NCBI RefSeq assembly: GCF_029783845.1
Contig: NZ_LWID01000001.1
Span: 1,782,001-1,846,000 of the forward strand
Direction: 5' to 3'
DNA from: Volucribacter amazonae
GTDB lineage: Bacteria > Pseudomonadota > Gammaproteobacteria > Enterobacterales > Pasteurellaceae
Length of the DNA: 64,000 nucleotides
A program made the position numbers and the translations under genes. The notes under the pieces were generated by a model. The model worked only from the letters and a program-made list of their open reading frames with translations, was not told where the DNA came from and ran no database searches. The stretch's first letter is position 1. Each line of letters opens with the position of its first letter. Shown here piece after piece: positions 37,174 to 44,580 of the stretch.

Positions 37174-37208
37174 CCCAAAAAACACCACAAAATCCCACTT
37201 TTTACCAC
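37174..37208 (-). promoter_or_regulatory. MraZ operator: four direct repeats with 10-base period
   Basis: On the minus strand the pentamers GTGGT (37208-37204), GTGGG (37198-37194), GTGGT (37188-37184) and TTGGG (37178-37174) follow each other with exactly 5-base spacers, 61-95 bases upstream of the mraZ ATG. Known MraZ sites are direct repeats of TGGGN-type pentamers spaced by 5 bases, so this is very likely the autoregulatory site. A plausible promoter (TTGCTT, then TAATAA) lies just upstream. Confidence 0.8.
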
Positions 37209-37526
37209 TGTTACTAAGTTTATTATTAGTTCAATCCGCTTGCAAGCAATTTATCCGTTTTTATCTAATAAATTTAGGAAAAAGATAGAAGATCCCTATG
37301 ATAGAATCAGCAAAAGCAAAACTAAATATGATGTAGAATAATGAAAAGAATTAGGCAAAAACTCTCTCAATTTACTCCAGTGAAACTGGAAAAATTCCTC
37401 TAGAAAAAATTTATTAGCTGTCATTAAGCCAGCTTAACGCTTATAAAAAGAACAACAAAACAAGCCCTTTCAAGCCTACCGAGAGATTTATTAACAGTTG
37501 AAATGGTTGGTGTCGGAGGGAATAAT
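37209..37526. other. Intergenic region upstream of mraZ
   Basis: Non-coding stretch between the mraZ operator and the Excalibur gene. It should contain the dcw promoter at its left end. Positions about 37340-37520 on the plus strand read like degraded coding text (MKRIRQKLSQFTPVKLEKFL then stop; further on QALSSLPRDLLTVEMVGVGG in another frame), but I recognise no family. A short hairpin TCCAG/CTGGA lies near 37375-37390. Confidence 0.4.
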
Positions 37527-37566
37527 AAGTGCGGTCAGAAATAAATAATTTTTTGACCGCACTTTT
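37527..37566 (+). terminator. Opposed uptake sequences forming a hairpin
   Basis: Perfect 11-base arms AAGTGCGGTCA (37527-37537) and TGACCGCACTT (37554-37564) enclose a 16-base loop and end in TTTT on the plus strand. It stands 29 bases beyond the stop of the minus-strand Excalibur gene and may end that transcript too, though the minus-strand T-run is interrupted. Confidence 0.55.
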
Positions 37567-37594
37567 ACCAATAAATAATATTAATCAAAAAGCA

Positions 37595-37810
37595 CTATCG
37601 GCGACAAACACTTGAACCATATTTGCTACCACCGGGTAAACATTCACAGGCTTCGCCATCTCGATCCCGATCTAGATAATATGCGCCATAACGCTTCATA
37701 TAAGCTTGGGCTTCCGCTTGTGTGGCAAAATCTGCACAACGTGCCTTGCGTGCTTCGCTAATAGGGGCAATAAGTAATAACCCTAATAAAATAACTGCTT
37801 TTTTATACAT
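37595..37810 (-). CDS. Small secreted Excalibur-domain protein
   Basis: A 71-residue protein with a signal peptide (MYKKAVILLGLLLIAPISEA) followed by a single Excalibur domain: KCxDF-like start (RCADFATQAEAQAYMKRYG) and the calcium-loop-like core YLDRDRDGEACE with paired cysteines. Such domains are found in secreted nucleases and surface proteins; here it stands alone with no nuclease domain. Its function is unknown. AAGGAA lies upstream of ATG. It follows the Sel1-repeat gene by 29 bases and may be cotranscribed with it. Confidence 0.85.
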   Translation of the reverse strand: MYKKAVILLGLLLIAPISEARKARCADFATQAEAQAYMKRYGAYYLDRDRDGEACECLPGGSKYGSSVCRR

Positions 37811-37839
37811 TTTTATTCCTTATACTGATTTAAAGATTA

Positions 37840-38868
37840 TCAATTATTTAACTTTCTATAATTATCACAACCTAATTGGTTGCCATTATCACAAGCCTTA
37901 CCAAACCACTCTTTAGCTTGGGATAGGTTTTGCCTAACCCCTTGTCCATAGTAATACATTCCCCCTAGATTATGTTGTGCTGCAGCATTACCTTGCGCCG
38001 CTGCTTTGCGATACCATTGCACTGCTTGAAAATAATCCTGCTTTATCCCTTGTCCTAATCTATACATATCCCCTAAATTAAATTGTGCGGTAGCATGACC
38101 TTGTTCCGCTGCTTTACGATACCATTGTATCGCTTGAAAATAATCTTGTTTTACCCCTTGCTCATTAGCATACATAACCCCTAAATTATATTGGGCTTCA
38201 GCCATTCCTTGCCTCGCTGCTTTGCGAAACCATTGAACCGCTTGAGTATAATCTAGTTTTACCCCTTGTCCTTGATAATACATCCTCCCTAAATTATTTT
38301 GGGCTTCAGCCAAACCTTGTTCTGCTGATTTTTGATACCATTGTACGGCTTGAGCGTAATCCTGTTTTAGAGCCAGACTTTCATACATACCACCTAAATT
38401 ATTTTGAGCTTTAGCATCACCTTGCTCCGCTGCTTTACGATACCATTGCACTGCTTGAATATAATCCTGTTTTACGCCCTGTCCTTTTTCATACATAACC
38501 CCTAAATTAAATTGTGCTTTAGCATCACCTTGCTCTGCAGCTTTACGAAACCATTTCACAGATTGAATATAATCCTGCTTTACCCCTTGCCCACGATAAT
38601 ACATAATCCCTAAATTATATTGAGCTGAAGCATAACCCTGATCTGCTATTTTACGATACCATTGTACCGCTTGAGCATAATCCTGTTTTACTCCTTGTCC
38701 ATCATCATACATAACCCCTAATTCAAATTGTGCATTAACATCCCCTTGCTCCGCTCGTTGTTGTAATTGTTTAATATCATTTGCCTGAACAGATAGACTG
38801 GTTAGGCTTAAAGCGATAACGAGGATAAAAGCTATAAAAGAAAAGGGTTTACCCCATAACTTATACAT
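37840..38868 (-). CDS. Secreted Sel1-repeat (TPR-like) protein
   Basis: From ATG at 38868, which has a near-perfect GGAGG ribosome site seven bases upstream, the product is 342 residues: a signal peptide ending SVQA|ND (about residue 28-30), then eight Sel1 repeats of 36 residues with the pattern DAxAQxNLGxMYxxGQGVKQDYxQAVQWYRKAAEQG, and a short C-terminal ending GCDNYRKLNN. Sel1 repeats form solenoids for protein-protein binding in the envelope. One repeat is two residues short (MYESLALKQDY). Partner and role are unknown; the neighbour is the Excalibur protein. Confidence 0.88.
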   Translation of the reverse strand: MYKLWGKPFSFIAFILVIALSLTSLSVQANDIKQLQQRAEQGDVNAQFELGVMYDDGQGVKQDYAQAVQWYRKIADQGYASAQYNLGIMYYRGQGVKQDYIQSVKWFRKAAEQGDAKAQFNLGVMYEKGQGVKQDYIQAVQWYRKAAEQGDAKAQNNLGGMYESLALKQDYAQAVQWYQKSAEQGLAEAQNNLGRMYYQGQGVKLDYTQAVQWFRKAARQGMAEAQYNLGVMYANEQGVKQDYFQAIQWYRKAAEQGHATAQFNLGDMYRLGQGIKQDYFQAVQWYRKAAAQGNAAAQHNLGGMYYYGQGVRQNLSQAKEWFGKACDNGNQLGCDNYRKLNN

Positions 38869-38892
38869 ATGAAAACCTCCAAAAAATCTCAA

Positions 38893-39305
38893 TAAATTAT
38901 CTTGTTTGTCAATTCGCTATCTCAGCCGACAAAACCTCCCTATTCAAAAAAAAAACGATTTGTGTCAAGTAAAAAATAAAGAATTTTTACGGAAATTTGG
39001 ATAAAAATTGATTAAAAAATAATGAGGGAAATATGTATAAACAAGGGTAAGGGGAAAACAAGATGGTTTTTAAGCCAGAAAATGGTAAAAAAACTGTGAT
39101 AATGAAAATCAAAATAGCACTGATAACTTTAAAAAAATTAAAGTATAACCGTTCCTTTTTAAAATAGTACAGCGTTGGCACGCCTTGCCGTATATGTGTA
39201 CTTTTCGGCGTGCTACCTTGTCTTATTTCAAATTGAAACGATTATAAACACAAAAAAATCGCAAAACCCACCGCACTTTGGCTTAAATACTTCCCATATT
39301 TTATG
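38893..39305. other. Intergenic region between the Sel1-repeat gene and selB
   Basis: AT-rich non-coding stretch. It contains a full palindromic repeat (39144-39246) and one uptake sequence (near 39270). I see no gene or tRNA in the rest. Confidence 0.6.
39144..39246. repeat. Full-length copy of the palindromic repeat
   Basis: Begins TATAACCGTTCCTTTTTAAA and ends TTCAAATTGAAACGATTATA (103 bases). The central stem is GGCACGCC (39177-39184) with GGCGTGCT (39207-39214). Relative to the copy at 18598, the third pair has changed from T-A to C-G on both sides, a compensatory pair. Confidence 0.85.
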
Positions 39306-41165
39306 TTAAAAATCAAAAATATCCTGATCTCGTAATAAATGTTGATTGCCCTTGCGTCTTAAAAAGCCACAACGATCATAATATTCCATTAGTTGTACGG
39401 TTAATTTACGTCCAAAACCTAGCTGATCGCGTAGTTGATTAACGCTGATACCGCCTTGTTCGGCAATAATTTGCTTAATTAAACGGGCATAGGCGTAAAT
39501 GCTTTCGGTAAGAAAAAAACGATCTTTGACGACGGCGGTGAGGTAGCCTAGTTTGCCTGCTTTGTACATAAAATTACGCGCCAATGTTTCTTCCACACTC
39601 AAGGTATTCGCTACTTCTCGCACCCATAGGGCTTGCCCTTGTTGTTGCTCAAAAAGTGCAAAAACTTGTTGCCAAAAATCACGTTCTTCCGTTGTAAACT
39701 GTAATTTATGTTCTGGGGTATGCAGCCAGCCTCGAGTTTGTTGAATTTGCCCTTGTTGTTGCATTTGCTCAATAAAATGGTATATCAATTTTTCGGGCTG
39801 AGCTAAACAAGCAATCCGATATAAACGGGCTTTGCCTAGCCCGATTTGATCGGGGTGTTGTTGATGATAATGCTGTAGGGCGTTAAGCAAATTGGCTTTT
39901 TGTTGTTGCATAAAATGTTGGTTAAAACACCAATCTTGAAAATGTATATCGCCATTTTGTTGCAAAATTTGTGTTAATTGCTGGGCTGTTAATTGTTCAA
40001 GCCAGCAAAGTTGTTGAAAGGTGCGAGCTTGAGATTGTAAATAGAGGCTTATGCGTTCTGCACAATGGCGAGCTTGAATTAAAAATTTTAAATAATTTAA
40101 CCGCACTTCTTGCCGTTTGTAACGTTTAGGCGAATTAATTTCCACCACTTTTGCCCCTGCTATTACGCTTTTAGCGTCCCCACTGCGTAAAATGAGTTTA
40201 TCGCCATAGGCTAAAAATTGTGGATTATCTAAGATTAGCTCGGCTAATCCTTGTTGCTGTGGGGCAAGCTGTTTGCTGGTTAATAACGTTAGTCGCCCTG
40301 TGGTTCTTGTTGCAGCGTGATAAATATGCACCGCTTGGTTTTCGCTTAAATTCACTTGGCTATTGAGCCAAATTGTAATTCGTTCAGTGGGTGGTGGGGC
40401 TGGTTGGCAAAATAACCAATCCCCACGTTGAATGGAATTGTGGGCTAAATCAATATTGATATTTAACGCTAAACGTTGTCCTGCTAATCCTTGTTGGCTT
40501 GGTTGATTTTGGGCGTGAATGTTTTTTATTCTTACTTTTTGCCCCGTAGAAAGATAAAGTTCGTCATTTATTGTGACTTTTCCTGCAAAGGCTGTGCCTG
40601 TTACCACTGTTCCTGCACCTTTTAGGCTAAACACGCGATCAATCGCATAACGGAAAGGTTTATCAATTTGCCCTTGATAGGAAAGATGTTGTAAATAATC
40701 TCGTAGCTGTTCGATACCTTGTCCAGTGCGAGCTGAGGTAACAAAAATGGGGCTTTGGGCTAATGCAGGGTAGCGTTGTTGTAGTTGGTGTTTTAATTGT
40801 GTGATTTGTTTGTCATCGGCACGATCAGCTTTGCTAATGACTACAATAATTTGCTCAATTTGCAATAAGGTTAAAATGGTTAGATGTTCTTGCGTTTGTG
40901 GTTGAATGCCTTCATCACTTGCTACCACTAACATGGCATAATCAATTCCGCCTAGTCCTGCTAACATATTGGCTAGAAATTTTTCGTGTCCAGGTACGTC
41001 AATAAAGCCAAGGACTTTATCCCCCACAGGTAAATAAGCATAGCCTAAATCTATGGTCATACCGCGTTTTTTTTCTTCGGGCAAATGTGCCGTATGCGTT
41101 CCTGTTAATGCTTGTAATAATGCTGTTTTACCATGATCCACATGACCTGAAGTAACAATAATCAT
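39306..41165 (-). CDS. selB: SelB, selenocysteine-specific elongation factor
   Basis: SelB delivers selenocysteyl-tRNA to UGA codons followed by a SECIS element. The 619-residue protein (E. coli 614) has an EF-Tu-like GTPase domain (G1 GHVDHGKTALL, G2 RGMTIDLGYAY, G3 DVPGHEKF, G4 SKADRAD), beta-barrel domains, and a C-terminal array of winged helices for SECIS binding (about 370-619). It is adjacent to selA with 84 bases between, most of which are one palindromic repeat. Confidence 0.97.
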   Translation of the reverse strand: MIIVTSGHVDHGKTALLQALTGTHTAHLPEEKKRGMTIDLGYAYLPVGDKVLGFIDVPGHEKFLANMLAGLGGIDYAMLVVASDEGIQPQTQEHLTILTLLQIEQIIVVISKADRADDKQITQLKHQLQQRYPALAQSPIFVTSARTGQGIEQLRDYLQHLSYQGQIDKPFRYAIDRVFSLKGAGTVVTGTAFAGKVTINDELYLSTGQKVRIKNIHAQNQPSQQGLAGQRLALNINIDLAHNSIQRGDWLFCQPAPPPTERITIWLNSQVNLSENQAVHIYHAATRTTGRLTLLTSKQLAPQQQGLAELILDNPQFLAYGDKLILRSGDAKSVIAGAKVVEINSPKRYKRQEVRLNYLKFLIQARHCAERISLYLQSQARTFQQLCWLEQLTAQQLTQILQQNGDIHFQDWCFNQHFMQQQKANLLNALQHYHQQHPDQIGLGKARLYRIACLAQPEKLIYHFIEQMQQQGQIQQTRGWLHTPEHKLQFTTEERDFWQQVFALFEQQQGQALWVREVANTLSVEETLARNFMYKAGKLGYLTAVVKDRFFLTESIYAYARLIKQIIAEQGGISVNQLRDQLGFGRKLTVQLMEYYDRCGFLRRKGNQHLLRDQDIFDF

Positions 41166-41187
41166 TGTTGTTCCTTATCATTTATAC

Positions 41188-41254
41188 TATCGTTTCAATT
41201 TAAAATAAGACAGGGCATACCAACGTTGTATTATTTTAAAGTGGGACGATTATA
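41188..41254. repeat. Short copy of the palindromic repeat overlapping the selA stop
   Basis: Reads TATCGTTTCAATTTAAAATA at the left and TTATTTTAAAGTGGGACGATTATA at the right, with a shortened centre (CAGGGCATACCAACG). The last bases contain the stop codon TAA of selA (41250-41252 on the minus strand). It occupies most of the selA-selB gap. Confidence 0.8.
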
Positions 41255-42626
41255 ATTTTTCAACTGTTTTCAATAACTCTTGTAAATCTGCCACACTACG
41301 CAAATCCAGCCAAATTTTATCCTGTTCTAAACGCCCAATTATTGGCTCAGGCAAGGCTTTAAAACGTGCCATTAAATGTGTTAAATGTTGTCCTTGAATG
41401 GTTACCGCAACGGAAGGAATGCGTGCCATTGGCTGTGAACCACTGCCGATTTGTGCGGAACTTGGCTTGATTTGTAATGAATAATCAGAATTTAATTTAT
41501 TTTCTAACCGCACTTTTAATTGTTCCGCCTGAGCCGTTAATTCAGAAACAGAAAGCGTTAGCTTAGTTAAAATAGGCAATTTTTCTAGTAGTTTTTCTGG
41601 TTGTAAATAAAGCCGCAAAGTTGCCTCTAAGCCTGCAAGAATCACTTTATCACAACGTAAAACCCGTTTAAGTGGGTGCGTTTGTAGTCGCTCAATCAAG
41701 GCTTTTTTACCAACAATGATACCCGCTTGTACCCCACCTAATAATTTATCGCCAGAAAAACTCACTAAATCAACCCCTTGTGCAATTTTTTCTTGTACTG
41801 TCGGCTCATAAGGTAAACCATATTGGCGTAAATCAATCAATGCACCACTGCCTAAATCACTGATAACAGGAAGAGCATATTGCTGGGCTAACGCTACGAG
41901 TTGCTGTTCGGCAACTGCGGCAGTAAAGCCACAAATTTGATAATTGCTACTATGTACTTTCATCAACAAAGCGGTATCTTCATTAATGGCATTAGCATAG
42001 TCGCTTAAATGGGTGCGGTTGGTTGTGCCTACTTCTCGCAAATAGCAACCTGCTTGTTGCATAATATCAGGGATACGAAATGCCCCACCAATTTCAATCA
42101 GCTCACCACGCGAAATGACCACCTGTTTATCTTTCGCTAACCCAGCCAGCATCAACAACACCGCAGCCGCATTATTATTTACAACACAAGCCGCTTCCGC
42201 CCCTGTCAGTTGACAAAGTAACTCACTAATATAATTATCACGATGACTACGCTGACCTGCTTGCAAATCATATTCCAATGCCACATTATTACGCATCGCA
42301 TTTAGCCCAGCTTGCTGAGCGGTTTCCGCCCATAAGGCACGCCCCAAATTGGTATGCAATACTGTGCCAGTAAGATTATGCACCACTTGGATTTTGACCT
42401 GCTGACTATCTCGCAACTGAACCGCTACTTGCTGTAAAAAATGTTGTTCATCTACACAAAAGTGCGGTAGTTTTTGCAAAAATTTTATCTGTTGTCGGGC
42501 TTGTTGCAACAGCTCTCGGCAAACTCGCACCATAGCACTATGCCCAAATTGTTCATTAAGTTGCTGCCCTTGCGTTGTTTTTAATAACTTATCCACTGAG
42601 GGTAACTGTTGAAACAATTTCTCCAT
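41250..42626 (-). CDS. selA: SelA, L-seryl-tRNA(Sec) selenium transferase
   Basis: SelA converts seryl-tRNA(Sec) to selenocysteyl-tRNA using selenophosphate. The 458-residue PLP enzyme (E. coli 463) has the HTNLGRA motif (NLTGTVLHTNLGRALW), EVGTTNRTHLSDY, and the PLP-lysine motif SFSGDKLLGGVQAG. The stop codon lies inside a repeat copy, and the last residues (KTVEKL) are of normal length, so function is probably kept. Divergent from selC at 42794. Confidence 0.97.
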   Translation of the reverse strand: MEKLFQQLPSVDKLLKTTQGQQLNEQFGHSAMVRVCRELLQQARQQIKFLQKLPHFCVDEQHFLQQVAVQLRDSQQVKIQVVHNLTGTVLHTNLGRALWAETAQQAGLNAMRNNVALEYDLQAGQRSHRDNYISELLCQLTGAEAACVVNNNAAAVLLMLAGLAKDKQVVISRGELIEIGGAFRIPDIMQQAGCYLREVGTTNRTHLSDYANAINEDTALLMKVHSSNYQICGFTAAVAEQQLVALAQQYALPVISDLGSGALIDLRQYGLPYEPTVQEKIAQGVDLVSFSGDKLLGGVQAGIIVGKKALIERLQTHPLKRVLRCDKVILAGLEATLRLYLQPEKLLEKLPILTKLTLSVSELTAQAEQLKVRLENKLNSDYSLQIKPSSAQIGSGSQPMARIPSVAVTIQGQHLTHLMARFKALPEPIIGRLEQDKIWLDLRSVADLQELLKTVEKL

Positions 42627-42793
42627 AATTATCCTTTTTTCTTTGTTTAAAACGCAATAAACACAATATTAATCACAACAACAAACTTATAACCATTAGA
42701 AAACGATGAATTATAACTTATTACCAATAATACAACGAGATTTTATTGCAAGTTACTGCTTTTTCAGTTAAAGTTCACAGCGTTTCTCAAAAA

Positions 42794-42888
42794 GGAAGGT
42801 CGTCGTATCCGGTGATACGGCAGGACTTCAAATCCTGTTAAGGCTGCCAGCAGTCTTGGGTGGGTTCAACTCCCATGACCTTCCGCCA
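42794..42888 (+). tRNA. selC: tRNA-Sec (UCA anticodon)
   Basis: A 95-base tRNA with the long acceptor/variable structure of selenocysteine tRNA. It starts GGAAGGTCGTCG, has the anticodon TCA in GGACTTCAAATCC, a long variable arm (AGGCTGCCAGCAGTCTTGGG) and the T-loop GGTTCAACTCC, and ends with encoded CCA. It matches E. coli selC throughout; the G6-C67-region change to GGAAGGT is balanced by ACCTTCC in the other acceptor strand. It sits 167 bases from the selA start, on the opposite strand. Confidence 0.97.
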
Positions 42889-42983
42889 TAGGGGTTAAGC
42901 CAATATATTAAAAATCGCTGTAATGGACAAAATGGTTGCTGATGTCGATTATACTATTTTTGAGCACCACCAAAAAGTTGAAA

Positions 42984-43332
42984 TCATTTCATCAATGACA
43001 GAACTCTATATGCCACAGGGCTAAACCCTTTTAATTTACCTTGAATAAGCTGATTATTGTAATACTTAATGTATTCATGCAATGGTGTTGTAAGTTGTTC
43101 AACGCTCTTAAAAACCTTGTCAAAATAACATTCCATTTTAACTGCCCGAAAAAACTTCCCATTTCACTATATATCAAGGCAATTTCCTTTTCCTTGACAT
43201 ATTCTGGTGAATCCTCTTTGCTTGCAATAACCGTTGATAGCCTATTACCTGATATTGCTAGCCTTGGTAGGATTGCAGTATCGGTTTGTTCTCGTCAAGT
43301 TTGGTAATAGCTTGCTTCTTTTCTTTACACGA
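42984..43332 (-). pseudogene. Remnant of an IS3-family (IS150-like) transposase
   Basis: Read on the minus strand in shifting frames, the text follows the catalytic C-terminus of IS150-type transposases: KLDENKPIL, then QG*QYQVIGYQRLLQAK (the expected Trp is a stop), MSRK followed by a frameshifted GNCLD, a degraded ESFFG-like stretch, then KMECYFDKVFKSVEQL and EYIKYYNNQLI, KLKGLSPVAYR. At least three frameshifts and one nonsense change make it non-functional. Only the 3' half remains. It lies directly behind selC. Confidence 0.8.
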
Positions 43333-43668
43333 AAGATAAGGTAAATTGATAATGACGAAAACTCTTAGCTAAGTTGAATAAATGACAGTAAAAAAACAAA
43401 AACGCACCGCACTTTTTGTCAGTGGTTATATTGTATTTTACTCTCAAGGCAAATAGTGTGCTTATATTCAAAAACGAGGAAGTCTTATGCTATATGGTTT
43501 TGTTTTTAATTAACAAGAATTCTCCTTTAATTTACTAAAAAGCACAATCAGCTAAAAATTTACTGGATTTAGACCGCACTTTATGGTATAAAATCGTCCG
43601 TCATTTTGCGTTGTGCAAATGGCGTTTTTTTATTCAATTTCAAAAACACACACATATCTTGTTCATTA
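43333..43668. other. Upstream region of rpsB
   Basis: Non-coding. It holds two uptake sequences (near 43405 and 43573) and presumably the rpsB promoter; a TATAAA-like -10 lies near 43590 but I cannot assign a good -35. Nothing else recognised. Confidence 0.4.
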
Positions 43669-43723
43669 AATTGGGGTGCCAAATGGTTCAATTTAATTTG
43701 ATATGTGGAGGCTAAACCCAATT
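43669..43723 (+). promoter_or_regulatory. rpsB leader structure (putative S2 autoregulatory RNA)
   Basis: AATTGGG (43669-43675) and CCCAATT (43717-43723) make a perfect 7-base stem around about 40 bases containing GGTGCCAAATGG and ATGTGGAGGCT, immediately before the rpsB ribosome site (AAAAGGAAAAA). Gammaproteobacteria have a conserved leader RNA in this place through which S2 represses rpsB-tsf. Assignment rests on position and the stem. Confidence 0.55.
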
Positions 43724-43741
43724 AAAAAGGAAAAAATTATT

Positions 43742-44473
43742 ATGGCACAAGTTTCTATGCGCGATATGCTACAGGCTGGCGTTCACTTCGGTCACCAAAC
43801 CCGTTATTGGAATCCAAAAATGAAACCGTTTATTTTTGGTGCTCGTAATGGTGTTCATATCATTAACTTGGAAAAAACTCTTCCATTATTTAACGATGCG
43901 TTAGCTGAATTATCTCGTATTGCTCATAACAACGGTAAAATTTTATTTGTTGGTACTAAACGTGCAGCCACTGATGCAGTAAAAGAAGCGGCATTAGACT
44001 GTCAACAATATTATGTTAATCATCGTTGGTTAGGTGGTATGTTGACTAACTGGAAAACCGTTCGTCAATCTATCAAACGTTTAAAAGATCTTGAAACTCA
44101 ATCTCAAGACGGAACTTTTGACAAGTTAACCAAAAAAGAAGCATTAATGCGTACTCGTGAAATGGAAAAATTAGAGCTAAGTCTTGGCGGTATCAAAAAT
44201 ATGGCGGGCTTACCTGATGCGTTATTTGTTATTGCAGCAGATCACGAGCATATTGCGGTTAAAGAAGCGAATAATCTTGGTATTCCAGTATTTGCGGTAG
44301 TAGATACTAACACTGATCCAGATGGTGTTGATTATATTATTCCGGGTAACGATGATGCAACTCGTGCAATTCAACTTTATTTAAGTGCAGCAGCAGCGGC
44401 AGTTAAAGAAGGTAAAGGCGTTGAAGAAGTTGTTACTGAAGAAGTTGCAGTAGAAATTATTACCGAAGAATAA
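43742..44473 (+). CDS. rpsB: Ribosomal protein uS2
   Basis: Small-subunit protein S2, 243 residues, starting MAQVSMRDMLQAGVHFGHQT and containing KPFIFGARNGVHIINLEKT, NHRWLGGMLTNWKTVRQSI and GIPVFAVVDTNTDPDGVDY. ATG at 43742 is preceded by AAGGA. An in-frame extension to 43703 is open but falls inside the leader stem and is not used by homologues. First gene of rpsB-tsf. Confidence 0.98.
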   Translation: MAQVSMRDMLQAGVHFGHQTRYWNPKMKPFIFGARNGVHIINLEKTLPLFNDALAELSRIAHNNGKILFVGTKRAATDAVKEAALDCQQYYVNHRWLGGMLTNWKTVRQSIKRLKDLETQSQDGTFDKLTKKEALMRTREMEKLELSLGGIKNMAGLPDALFVIAADHEHIAVKEANNLGIPVFAVVDTNTDPDGVDYIIPGNDDATRAIQLYLSAAAAAVKEGKGVEEVVTEEVAVEIITEE

Positions 44474-44512
44474 TTTGGTAACAAGGCGATTGCCCTTAAT
44501 AAATGAATAGGT

Positions 44513-44541
44513 AAGCAGGGGCATGAATACCCTGCTTTTTT
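44513..44541 (+). terminator. rpsB-tsf intercistronic hairpin (partial terminator)
   Basis: AAGCAGGG (44513-44520) pairs perfectly with CCCTGCTT (44530-44537), followed by six Ts, 40 bases before the tsf ATG. Such a hairpin between rpsB and tsf would reduce transcription into tsf, giving more S2 than EF-Ts. Confidence 0.8.
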
Positions 44542-44580
44542 GTCATAAAGAATAAATTATATTGAACAGAGGACATTAAA

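Noticed and set aside
37840..38868. Regular 108-base DNA repeats as a CRISPR array
   Set aside because: The repeats are in frame and encode Sel1 motifs in one continuous protein with a signal peptide and a ribosome site.
42912..42930. GTAATGGACAAAATGG near selC as a solo end of the IS256-like element
   Set aside because: Only about 13 bases match the IS end (GTAATGGACAAAA), without a partner end or duplication; chance or an IS3 end explains it.
43041..43307. An 88-codon plus-strand reading frame behind selC
   Set aside because: It is the antisense of the IS3-family transposase remnant, whose minus-strand text clearly matches known motifs.
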